From an archaeon (GTDB lineage: Archaea > Asgardarchaeota > Hermodarchaeia > Hermodarchaeales > Hermodarchaeaceae), in contig JABXGS010000222.1 in NCBI GenBank assembly GCA_016550425.1, forward strand, positions 1 to 8,464: a stretch of DNA of 8,464 nucleotides. The letters are read 5' to 3'. The first letter of the stretch is position 1; each line of letters begins with the position of its first letter. Of this stretch, positions 1-6,423 are shown one piece after another. Both the position numbers and the translations under genes were made by a program. The notes beneath the pieces were generated by a model, which was given only the letters and a program-made list of their open reading frames with translations, had not been told where the DNA came from and searched no databases.

Positions 1-68
1 ACGGGATTGAGTAATATCTTATGTACACCACCAGTATCAATATCTAAAATCTGAACTTTCAACTTCAT
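1..68 (-). CDS. deoA: Probable AMP phosphorylase (archaeal thymidine phosphorylase family), N-terminus only
   Basis: Only the first 22 codons lie in the window; the gene runs off the left edge. The peptide begins MKLKVQILDIDTGG and continues with a V-H-K-I-L-L-N-P stretch. This resembles the opening of archaeal AMP phosphorylases, whose small N-terminal domain begins with a K-x-K-(V/I)-x-(I/V)-L-D-I-D-like strand followed by a (V/I)-x-L-N-E turn. In known members the enzyme converts AMP and phosphate to adenine and ribose-1,5-bisphosphate, feeding the archaeal nucleotide-salvage route through type III RuBisCO. The ATG is well supported: a GGTGA Shine-Dalgarno lies at 77-81, eight bases upstream. 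The acetyltransferase gene ends 83 bases upstream on the same strand, so the two may be cotranscribed. With so few residues the family call rests on recall of the N-terminal pattern. The existence of a gene start here is more certain than its identity. Confidence 0.6.
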   Translation of the reverse strand, partial: MKLKVQILDIDTGGVHKILLNP

Positions 69-151
69 AACAAAACTCACCCTGTCTCGTACATCATATC
101 CTGAAATCTTTGGAACAAAGACAATTCGTTCAATGCTTCATAAATCCGGCG

Positions 152-637
152 CTAGCGAAGTTTTAGTGCCATAAGCTGCGCATCTTCACCATTTCGATAG
201 TAAGTCGGTAAGGTTCGGATCCGCTTGAATCCAAGTTTATCATAAAGCTTGACCGCTGCATGATTTGAAATTCGCACTTCAAGAATAATTTCTTTTGCCG
301 CGTATACAGTTTCAAGCGTCTTCATAGAATGTGTGATAAGCTCCGATGCGATATTTTGGCGACGGTATTCTTGTAAAACCGCCACGCTTACAATATGCCC
401 TCGACGAACCCACCGTAATCCGAAATTTGAAATCCCACCCTCCATCCGGCACATAATGTAACCAATCACTTTCCCCTCTTTTTCAGCGACAAAGAACGCT
501 TCAGCATAACGTTCTTGGATTTGGCGAAAGAAGTATTCGGGGTAATTCTCTGGCAGAGTGTCAAGATTGATCCTCATTACTGCTGGGATATCGGTCGGTT
601 CTGCCTTTCGCACGACAATGCCTTGGAGCTCAGTCAA
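152..637 (-). CDS. rimI: GNAT-family N-acetyltransferase, RimI/Ard1-like
   Basis: This 161-residue protein is a single GNAT domain that should transfer acetyl from acetyl-CoA to a protein amino group, most likely protein N-termini as for archaeal Ard1/NatA-type enzymes. Visible landmarks are the N-terminal strand I-V-V-R-K-A-E-P-T-D-I (7-17), the H-I-V-S-V-A-V strand (81-87) leading into the acetyl-CoA pyrophosphate loop R92-R93-Q94-N95-I96-A97, the L-E-V-R-x-S-N strand with N125, the A-V-K-L-Y-D-K-L-G-F helix (128-137), and a C-terminal Y-Y-x-x-G-E-D-A-x-x-M signature (146-156) typical of the RimI/Ard1 subgroup. The loop is odd: the usual R-x-x-G-x-(G/A) has Asn where the first Gly is expected. 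The start is TTG at 637-635; an in-frame TAG lies four codons upstream and there is no SD in front. Translation may instead be coupled to the mini-ORF at 643-672, or the true N-terminus may be frameshifted. The substrate cannot be told from sequence. Confidence 0.9.
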   Translation of the reverse strand: MTELQGIVVRKAEPTDIPAVMRINLDTLPENYPEYFFRQIQERYAEAFFVAEKEGKVIGYIMCRMEGGISNFGLRWVRRGHIVSVAVLQEYRRQNIASELITHSMKTLETVYAAKEIILEVRISNHAAVKLYDKLGFKRIRTLPTYYRNGEDAQLMALKLR

Positions 638-642
638 TGAAA

Positions 643-672
643 TCAGCTAGTAGAGTCCATACTATTGGTCAT
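643..672 (-). other. Nine-codon mini-ORF with strong SD just upstream of the acetyltransferase
   Basis: On the minus strand a GGTGA at 680-684 is followed seven bases later by an ATG (672-670) that opens a nine-residue reading frame, MTNSMDSTS, ending in TGA at 645-643. The acetyltransferase TTG begins five bases after that stop, in a different frame, and has no SD of its own. What is seen is a good ribosome-binding site attached to a tiny ORF. The inference is either a leader peptide that delivers ribosomes to the TTG by termination and reinitiation, or a one-base indel (natural or sequencing error) that has split off the true N-terminus of the acetyltransferase. Confidence 0.4.
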
Positions 673-753
673 TAAAAATTCACCGCCTGACTATTTGGAA
701 AGCTTTTTGTGCCTCGACTCTCAGGCGTGCTTAGAGTTTTGCGGTGACCGCCT
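673..753. promoter_or_regulatory. Divergent promoter region with repeated CGCCT/AGGCG elements
   Basis: This short region separates the minus-strand acetyltransferase leader from the plus-strand site-2 protease and must hold signals for both. ACCGCCT occurs at 682-688 and again at 747-753, and CGCCTGA (684-690) has a perfect inverted copy TCAGGCG at 721-727. The palindrome GCGGT-G-ACCGC at 741-751 encloses the protease SD. An A/T-rich AAGCTTTTTG near 701-710 could be the protease TATA element, which would give a leader of roughly 20 bases. The promoter assignment is inferred; no start site can be read from sequence alone. Confidence 0.35.
743..747 (+). promoter_or_regulatory. Shine-Dalgarno GGTGA fixing a TTG start
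   Basis: GGTGA lies six bases before the TTG at 754. Its own TGA (745-747) is in frame with the protease, so no upstream start is possible. The next in-frame ATG is codon 19 and no SD was noticed before it. This supports initiation at TTG. Confidence 0.8.
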
Positions 754-1980
754 TTGTCAAATGAAGAAACTCCCCCAGTCAAAGATTCAAGCGTAGAAGA
801 TACTTCTATGTTTTCGGGCGGAGACACCTTCATACCAGATACCTATCTTCTGAAGCTCAGAGATATCGTCAAAGAAGAATTCGTAGTCACCTACGCATAC
901 ATTGACGCTCATGATAATCTCCCTATTTTCGTCATCGAAGTTGACTCGAAAATAAAGGAACGATCAAATCGCCTAACGAAACGTCTTGAACCCCACAACC
1001 TGCTAGCTGTAATTCGGCACGTTGAACTGTTCGCAGGGACTGGTGAAAAGAGTACAGTGATTAAACTGATTCCAGCTCCTCCCCCACGACGAGCCAGCAG
1101 CTATACAATGAATATCATCCTCTTTGTTGCTACAGTCATTACGGTTCTTTTTGCAGGCTGGTTCTTCGCTACTGATCCCGCATTTGCTTATATTTACGCT
1201 ACTTATTTCGGCATCACCTATGATCCGGTTATTGTGATGATTGGCTATACTATTGCCCTTCTAGCAATAATTGGTCTTCATGAATTTGGACATGTTGGAG
1301 CAAGTCGTTATCATAAAGTTGAAGCTTCGATGCCTTACTTTATTCCAGGTTTCTATTATGGAACCTTTGGTGCACTCATTGTTCAACGATCGCCTCCACC
1401 AACACGAGACAGCCTTTTTGATTTGGGAATCAGTGGACCAGTCGTTGGCTTTCTCGTTTCAGTAGTAGTCGTGGTGATTGGGTTGTCAATTAGCCCCATT
1501 CTTAGTCAAGCTCAATCCACTGATCTATATGCGTGGATGCAACTCAATGGACTTACCTTCAGTGCGCTTCCAACACCACTTCTCTTTGATTGGATTTGGG
1601 CGTTAATCACCTTTGGTATTCCCGCAGGTTATACAGCGTATCTGCATCCTGTTGCTTTTGCAGGTTGGGTCGGTTTTCTCATCACAGCTCTAAATTACTT
1701 CCCGATTGGGCAGCTTGATGGAGGGCACGTTTCCCGAGCCCTCGTTGGTGGCCGATTCCACCGATTAGTATCATTTGTAGGCATTTTTGTATTGTTCATC
1801 TTTGGTTATTGGTTTATGGCACTTATTGCCTTCTTTTTGTTCGCAGGACGGCACCCAGGACCAATTGATGATGTTTCTCCGATTAGCACTTGGAGGAAAA
1901 TTGTGGGACCACTCTCCTATGTTATGGTGATACTCCTTCTTCCCCCGCTAACTATGGGATTTTTATTACCTTTTCCCTGA
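754..1980 (+). CDS. Site-2 protease family zinc metalloprotease (M50) with N-terminal soluble domain
   Basis: This 408-residue integral membrane protein carries the signatures of an intramembrane zinc metalloprotease. H-E-F-G-H is at 176-180 inside a hydrophobic helix (H176 and H180 bind zinc, E177 is the catalytic base), and N-Y-x-P-I-G-Q-L-D-G-G-H at 314-325 supplies the third zinc ligand, D322. Between them is the G-T-F-G-A-L-I segment (203-209) and a G-I-S-G-P helix start (225-229), both usual in this family. Hydrophobic stretches fall near 119-139, 158-176, 228-250, 275-291, 299-316, 337-364 and 383-406. Residues 1-115 are hydrophilic and probably cytosolic; this arrangement, with the final H-P-G-P motif (367-370), resembles the plant/cyanobacterial EGY-like and long archaeal branch, not the minimal short archaeal enzymes. 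Family members cut transmembrane segments to release regulators or clear signal-peptide remnants; the substrate here is unknown. No PDZ domain is evident. The gene is monocistronic, divergent from the acetyltransferase and convergent with larA (30 bases between stops). Confidence 0.93.
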   Translation: MSNEETPPVKDSSVEDTSMFSGGDTFIPDTYLLKLRDIVKEEFVVTYAYIDAHDNLPIFVIEVDSKIKERSNRLTKRLEPHNLLAVIRHVELFAGTGEKSTVIKLIPAPPPRRASSYTMNIILFVATVITVLFAGWFFATDPAFAYIYATYFGITYDPVIVMIGYTIALLAIIGLHEFGHVGASRYHKVEASMPYFIPGFYYGTFGALIVQRSPPPTRDSLFDLGISGPVVGFLVSVVVVVIGLSISPILSQAQSTDLYAWMQLNGLTFSALPTPLLFDWIWALITFGIPAGYTAYLHPVAFAGWVGFLITALNYFPIGQLDGGHVSRALVGGRFHRLVSFVGIFVLFIFGYWFMALIAFFLFAGRHPGPIDDVSPISTWRKIVGPLSYVMVILLLPPLTMGFLLPFP

Positions 1981-2010
1981 GCTTCGTTAATACTGGGAAG
2001 ATATTTTCGA

Positions 2011-3267
2011 CTAAATCGAGGGCAAAACATCAGTCCCATGGGGCATTGCCCATACGCTTGAATCGTTGCCTACTTGCTCAAAAGCAGCTTCTAGGGCTTT
2101 CTCAATTGAATTGAAGGGAGTAACATAGTAGAACTGTTCCAGTTCCTTAGGATCAAGACTAGAAATCAAATATTGATGCACGCGGTTTGCACCTTGGGCC
2201 ATGTAAAAGATCTTGTGTCCACCCATGATGAAATTAGTCTGAATCTGGTGACTTAATTCATCAAAAGATAGATATTTGTGCGCCCATTCTTCGAAGACTT
2301 GGTTACCAATTCCCTCACGACATTCAAGAAGAGCAATTAGTACACCACCATCTCGTACTGCACCGAGTGCGTGAACCATAGCTTTCGTTCCTTGGTAGAG
2401 GTTTATATCCTTCGGATATCCGCAGCTAGTGATTACGATATCTGCCTTTTCCTTGATTTTCACTCGACCCATTGAATCGGCGAAACTGGTTCCTTCCAAG
2501 AACGCTTGTTCTAGGTCACCTGCATAAGCCGTGACAATTTCTTTGTTTGTGTTCCGTACGAAATTAACGATAAAATCGGTTCGGGCTAGACGGGCTGCTT
2601 CAGTCATATCAAGGTGGATGGGATTATCTTCGAGATTTCCGGTAGTTGCCTTGGGGTCTGTTAACATGCCGTGATTTTTGTTGATAGTGGCACGGCTACT
2701 TATTGCAGGTAATACACTCTTTCGACCGCCTCCGAATCCCGCATAATAATGATAACCGATATCTCCGGTGAGTAAATGAAGATCCGCGTCATGAAATGTT
2801 GGGTTAATTTCTACTTTGGTTCCAAACGAGGTGGTGCCCACATCGACCAAATCTTTGGCGTCACAACTATGAACTTTAACGCGGTGGCTTTGACAGGAGA
2901 CATCACATAGAAGAGCTTGCTGTTCTTCTAGGTTTGTTGCCCTGTGTGTTCCCGTTCCAAAAATGATGGTGACATCCTTTTCCTTGATTCCTGCTTCGCG
3001 AAGCTGATCCATGAGGGGGTTAATCAGAATATGGCAGGGTAAGCCTCGGGTGTGGTCATCAACGACTATGGCTGCGGTCTGTCCTGGCCGGGCGATTTCA
3101 CTTAATTGCGGCGAGCCAATAGGATTCAGAATCGCCTCAGTTACTACCTGGTTTGGATTGGCGGTTCCTTTCATTGGTTTGGCGTCTAAAAAGCCGAGAA
3201 AATTGCGGTCTGGAATCTTCAATTGAACCTGTTCCTTTCCGTAAGGAAAACTAACGGTATCCACCAT
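2011..3267 (-). CDS. larA: LarA-family nickel-pincer racemase (lactate racemase-like)
   Basis: The protein matches the LarA/DUF2088 family, which racemises or epimerises 2-hydroxyacids using a pyridinium dithiocarboxylate mononucleotide that holds nickel and is bound covalently to a lysine. With the ATG at 3267 (418 residues; Lactobacillus LarA is about 424), the key positions are D-D-x-T-R with R74, G-T-H-R with H108, Y-H-Y-Y-A-G-F-G-G-G-R-K with H173 and cofactor lysine K183, N-K-N-H with nickel ligand H199, and L-Y-Q-G-T-K with Y291, Q292 and K295. Numbering and spacing track the Lactobacillus enzyme closely. An upstream in-frame ATG at 3336 would add 23 residues but lacks an SD and precedes the normal family start; GGATGTGA at 3270-3277, one mismatch from GGAGGTGA, favours the ATG at 3267 or the next codon, a GTG. 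The gene follows top6A on the same strand. No larB, larC or larE cofactor gene is in the window, so the cofactor must be made elsewhere. The substrate could be lactate or another 2-hydroxyacid. Confidence 0.9.
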   Translation of the reverse strand: MVDTVSFPYGKEQVQLKIPDRNFLGFLDAKPMKGTANPNQVVTEAILNPIGSPQLSEIARPGQTAAIVVDDHTRGLPCHILINPLMDQLREAGIKEKDVTIIFGTGTHRATNLEEQQALLCDVSCQSHRVKVHSCDAKDLVDVGTTSFGTKVEINPTFHDADLHLLTGDIGYHYYAGFGGGRKSVLPAISSRATINKNHGMLTDPKATTGNLEDNPIHLDMTEAARLARTDFIVNFVRNTNKEIVTAYAGDLEQAFLEGTSFADSMGRVKIKEKADIVITSCGYPKDINLYQGTKAMVHALGAVRDGGVLIALLECREGIGNQVFEEWAHKYLSFDELSHQIQTNFIMGGHKIFYMAQGANRVHQYLISSLDPKELEQFYYVTPFNSIEKALEAAFEQVGNDSSVWAMPHGTDVLPSI

Positions 3268-3290
3268 CGTCACATCCAAATGAGTCTGAC

Positions 3291-3309
3291 GTAAGAATGG
3301 TAGTCTTAC
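3291..3309. repeat. Perfect 6-bp inverted repeat between top6A and larA
   Basis: GTAAGA (3291-3296) and TCTTAC (3304-3309) can pair as a six-base stem with a seven-base loop in the larA leader. The hairpin is weak (A/T-rich) and has no following T-tract on the minus strand, so a terminator is not supported. It could affect larA translation or be chance. Confidence 0.3.
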
Positions 3310-3362
3310 GGTACAAAAGAATTCTGCCTTCGCCATCTTTGATTGTGTTAGGGATTTGAGAT

Positions 3363-4694
3363 TTAGAGGATACCTTGTTGTTGAAGTTTAGTGATTTCCT
3401 TAAACTTGTTTGGCAAATATTCCTCGGTGACAAAACTGAGTCCATACCGGCTGAAAGCCTGTTGCTCTGCCTTTCTTTGATTTTTGAGGAATAAATTCAA
3501 CTCTTTTTGCCAGAATTTGGTTTGGTAACGAGGGTCTTTCAGCAAATCTTGGGTGCGTTTCTTATCAGTATCAGTGAATGGATCACTCGGCAGATTATAC
3601 TTCTGAATATCTGAAGCCCAAACACCCATCCAAATGGCATCTGGCGTAGCCAGTCCGCGAAGGTGTGCTGCAGAAGCGCTTCCTGAGATAATTACCATGG
3701 CAATATGTGCTCCCCAAGGGTCAGCGTCTACGAACAGGAAGGTTGGTAAATTCAATTCATATCGAAGCCGTCGTATTGTCCGTCGAACGCTGCGCGGCGC
3801 CTGGCCTGCGGTATGAATGAGAATTGCATCTTGGGTTTCGTGAACTCCATCTTCAACGAATCGAGTAAACATACCACCCGATTCAATGGCAATTACCCGC
3901 TTTGCTTTGCACTTAAGGAATTTTGCAGATGTCAGGTACGGACCAATCATGAGGCCATCAGGGTGATCAGTTAAGTTCACCTGTTTTCCTGCATATTTGG
4001 GAGGTGACGTGTACTCAACAGTTAAATCACCATAAATGGCTGCGCGTTCCTCAGGAAAGACTCGGAATGATTCACGAGGAGTCCTTAGCTTTGCTTCAAC
4101 ATCAGTGATCGTTGTATCACTTTCACTTTGTTGAGCAAATTTCACCCCGAAGCCAAATGACTGGTAATAAATATCTCGTAAAGTACTGGATTTACCTTCA
4201 GTGATCAATTCTTTTAGAAACCGCATGACCCACACAAATTGACTGAAGCTTCGGATTTGACCGACATTCTTAGTTGACCGGGTTACGGTTTTTCCTGCAA
4301 GTACATACTGGCCTAATTCTTGGTCAAATCGGATATTACCCGTACTACGACTTGGCAATTCAATTTCTGGAAACTGACCTCTTGAAAGGGTCCGATATAG
4401 GGTCTGACCAACTCCTTTCATATCATTGCGAATCTGTTCAGATGTTTTTTGCTCCTCTTTGAATGCCTTAGGTTCCTTCTTGATTTGGCTAATACGTTTT
4501 GCTTCACCTTTAGCCAATCGCCACTCAAGTTGCCCAGTTCGCTTACGGGATTCCACTAACCCTTCTTCTTCCATTTTCTTCAGTGCTCGACGAAGTCGAG
4601 TGGAGTCGATTTTAAGTAGTTTTGTTAGGCGCTTAGTCGTTTTCCATCGACGTGATAATTGTCGAATAATGTGGTCGGGGGTATATTCTGCCAT
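3363..4694 (-). CDS. top6A: DNA topoisomerase VI subunit A (Spo11-like) with extra N-terminal winged helix
   Basis: This is the DNA-cleaving subunit of the type IIB topoisomerase, which makes a double-strand break, passes a second duplex through it and reseals it. In the 443-residue protein the 5Y-CAP motif T-L-R-D-I-Y-Y ends in catalytic Y177. The Toprim domain follows with E271 (I-A-I-E-S-G-G-M-F) and the D-x-D pair D323/D325 (F-V-D-A-D-P-W-G). The 94- and 52-residue spacings equal those I recall for Methanocaldococcus jannaschii Top6A (Y103, E197, D249). That protein is about 369 residues, so this one carries about 74 extra at the N-terminus. Residues 4-62 read as a winged helix-turn-helix: K-T-T-K-R-L-T-K-L-L-K-I-D-S-T-R-L-R-R-A-L, then a wing-like G-L-V-E-S-R-K-R-T-G-Q-L-E-W-R-L. 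A basic linker (63-90) joins it to the conserved core, which begins near G94. The ATG is two bases after the top6B stop, with GGAGG at 4705-4709, so the long form is well supported. Confidence 0.96.
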   Translation of the reverse strand: MAEYTPDHIIRQLSRRWKTTKRLTKLLKIDSTRLRRALKKMEEEGLVESRKRTGQLEWRLAKGEAKRISQIKKEPKAFKEEQKTSEQIRNDMKGVGQTLYRTLSRGQFPEIELPSRSTGNIRFDQELGQYVLAGKTVTRSTKNVGQIRSFSQFVWVMRFLKELITEGKSSTLRDIYYQSFGFGVKFAQQSESDTTITDVEAKLRTPRESFRVFPEERAAIYGDLTVEYTSPPKYAGKQVNLTDHPDGLMIGPYLTSAKFLKCKAKRVIAIESGGMFTRFVEDGVHETQDAILIHTAGQAPRSVRRTIRRLRYELNLPTFLFVDADPWGAHIAMVIISGSASAAHLRGLATPDAIWMGVWASDIQKYNLPSDPFTDTDKKRTQDLLKDPRYQTKFWQKELNLFLKNQRKAEQQAFSRYGLSFVTEEYLPNKFKEITKLQQQGIL

Positions 4695-4696
4695 CG

Positions 4697-6313
4697 TTAT
4701 GCTTCCTCCATTTCTTCCATGTCCTCTGGTTCTTCAATTTCAGGAGGAGACTCTTGTAGTAGTCCCTCTTCAGCAGGCGATTCTTCTTCGCTTTCTTCTT
4801 CTCCCTCAAGTGAAATCGTCAAAGCGCTTTTGACTAGCGATTTGGTATCAGGAACTTTCCGCTTTCCTGCTAATGCGGCAATATCCCTGGCAATAATTGG
4901 TAAGTACTTTTCGTAAACGCTGGCTCGAACCCTTTCTCTTTGTACCTTTTCTTTCTGCCGTAAGTGTCCTTTTAATCCACGAGCGCACTCCATCAATCCC
5001 ATTCGAATATCGTACTCTAATTCTGTAAGATCAGCGATGAATTCCTTACCGGCAGTTTTGAATGGAATTTTTGTACTCACAACTGCCACAAAAGCTGCTA
5101 TTGGCATTCCAGGGCGAATACGATACCTTGACCAAGGAATAGCCCGAATTACCTTCGCAGAGACATCTTTGTATTCGTCAAAGATTAATGGAATTCGATT
5201 AGCGAACCGGTAGATGATTATTGATTCTTTCATGGGGACATCGCCACCATAAGCGAGTCCACATTCAACAATGAATGGGTGGCCTCCATAACTATTCGGT
5301 GGTCGTTGGGTTACTTGGACAAACTCCGGATTGAGAGTGGAATGGATACCCGCCTCTAGCAGTTTTACACCTAGCGGTGATAACACCCGGGCATCTGGGG
5401 GCAACCATTTATCATATTCTTCAAAACCACGAGCAATTTTTACCAAGTCATTTGGCTTCAGTCCCCGGGGATCTTGTGAATAGGGCATATTGATTGTTTT
5501 AAGGAATGCTTTCGCAGTCTTTGGTCCAACACGATGAAAGTGAGTCCGAAGGAAGGTCACCATATCTGTGGTCTTCGTATCTTCAATCACACGAGAAAGC
5601 TGTTCAATATCCATTCCTTTCGGATGCGGATTCACTGGTTGAGGAGGTGGAGGTAAGGTCTTCACTGATCGCTTATACTTGTGAACGGTTCCATCTGGTT
5701 CCGTAAATGTTAAACTAGCGTATGGTGTAATGAGGGCAGTTTGCTGAATATAATCAATAATATAACGTTTAGCACTCCGCCAATTACCTTCAAGAGTGAA
5801 TTCAAGTATACAACCATGATCGTTATCCCGATTTTTACGGCGTTCCCACTTCATTAGTTCTGGTTTATTTTCTTCAATATCTTGCCGTAACATCACATCG
5901 AAAACATGTTCACCATCAAGTGGAGCTGAAATTACCTGCAACGGTTCACTCGTAGTAATCTGCCCAAAAAGAAATGCCATTTTGCCTCCAAGGCCGAACC
6001 GACCTCGGGCCTGTTTATGCTCATACTTCGAACCGTAGAGAATTTGACCAAACGCTGGAAGGATATGATCTCGAGGAACTCCAATTCCGTTGTCCTGAAC
6101 CCGGAGTTTAAACCAATTGTGTGATGCCTCTTTGAGCTTCACATCGATGGTTGGAAGGAATCCTCCATCTTCACATGCATCAAGGGAATTTTCTACTAGT
6201 TCACGAACTGCTGTATATAGTGCCCGCATACTGTTATCGAAACCAGCAATCGATCGGTTTCGATAGAAGAAATCGGCTGGCGATATTGATTCAAAAGTCA
6301 CTGCAGTAGTCAT
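4697..6313 (-). CDS. top6B: DNA topoisomerase VI subunit B (GHKL ATPase)
   Basis: This 538-residue protein is the ATPase and gate subunit that dimerises on ATP binding and drives strand passage by Top6A. The GHKL fold shows R-E-L-V-E-N-S-L-D-A (37-46; general base E38 and magnesium ligand N42), V-Q-D-N-G-I-G-V (72-79; D74) and the lid G-R-F-G-L-G-G-K (104-111). A helix-two-turn-helix region follows (about 234-310, with R-V-G-P-K-T-A-K at 261-268). The transducer domain contains P-F-K-T-A-G-K-E (417-424), which provides the switch lysine that senses the ATP gamma-phosphate. Length matches crenarchaeal Top6B of about 530 residues, without the extra C-terminal Ig-like domain of some methanogens. 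The last 36 residues (503-538) contain 19 acidic and no basic residues and look disordered. The ATG has a good SD, AGGTG at 6320-6324, six bases upstream. top6A follows after two bases; signal peptidase lies 110 bases upstream on the same strand. Confidence 0.97.
   Translation of the reverse strand: MTTAVTFESISPADFFYRNRSIAGFDNSMRALYTAVRELVENSLDACEDGGFLPTIDVKLKEASHNWFKLRVQDNGIGVPRDHILPAFGQILYGSKYEHKQARGRFGLGGKMAFLFGQITTSEPLQVISAPLDGEHVFDVMLRQDIEENKPELMKWERRKNRDNDHGCILEFTLEGNWRSAKRYIIDYIQQTALITPYASLTFTEPDGTVHKYKRSVKTLPPPPQPVNPHPKGMDIEQLSRVIEDTKTTDMVTFLRTHFHRVGPKTAKAFLKTINMPYSQDPRGLKPNDLVKIARGFEEYDKWLPPDARVLSPLGVKLLEAGIHSTLNPEFVQVTQRPPNSYGGHPFIVECGLAYGGDVPMKESIIIYRFANRIPLIFDEYKDVSAKVIRAIPWSRYRIRPGMPIAAFVAVVSTKIPFKTAGKEFIADLTELEYDIRMGLMECARGLKGHLRQKEKVQRERVRASVYEKYLPIIARDIAALAGKRKVPDTKSLVKSALTISLEGEEESEEESPAEEGLLQESPPEIEEPEDMEEMEEA
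4705..4709 (-). promoter_or_regulatory. Shine-Dalgarno GGAGG for top6A inside the end of top6B
   Basis: GGAGG lies ten bases before the top6A ATG, within the last codons of top6B (stop TAA 4699-4697, then two bases, then ATG). This supports translational coupling of the two subunits and the N-terminally extended top6A start. Confidence 0.75.
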
Positions 6314-6423
6314 TTAAAGCACCTACTAAATTTCTCGTTCTGTGTCACTTCTCCCAGGGACCGCCATGGAAGCAATTATGTGAACACCATAAACTTCCCA
6401 AATGCTGGTTAAAAAGTATCTGC
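6314..6423 (-). promoter_or_regulatory. Candidate top6B promoter and leader
   Basis: This 110-base gap lies between the signal peptidase stop and top6B. Reading the minus strand, a TTTTTAA element (6415-6409) sits right after the signal peptidase gene. It could be a TATA-like box giving a top6B leader of roughly 70 bases, or the T-rich end of the signal peptidase transcript. The SD AGGTG (6324-6320) is at the far end. No ORF or strong hairpin was noticed. Whether top6BA has its own promoter is undecided from sequence. Confidence 0.3.

Noticed and set aside
150..157. CGCTAGCG palindrome at the acetyltransferase stop
   Set aside because: It is eight bases long, overlaps coding sequence, and has no T-tract; likely chance.
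3268..3336. Upstream in-frame ATG of larA at 3336, adding 23 residues
   Set aside because: It has no SD, extends before the normal family start, and the region holds a hairpin; residue numbering fits the known enzyme better from 3267. It is not fully excluded.
3251..3445. 64-codon minus-strand frame over the top6A end and larA leader
   Set aside because: It overlaps the end of top6A and the start of larA in another frame and shows no SD or domain pattern.
4730..4800. Repetitive GAA/GAG-rich DNA as a possible nucleotide repeat element
   Set aside because: It is explained as coding for the Glu-rich tail of Top6B, with mixed codons and no regular repeat unit.
4426..4833. 135-codon plus-strand frame across the top6A/top6B junction
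   Set aside because: It lies antisense to two well-supported genes, its residues follow the complement of acidic and basic repeats, and no credible SD was noticed.
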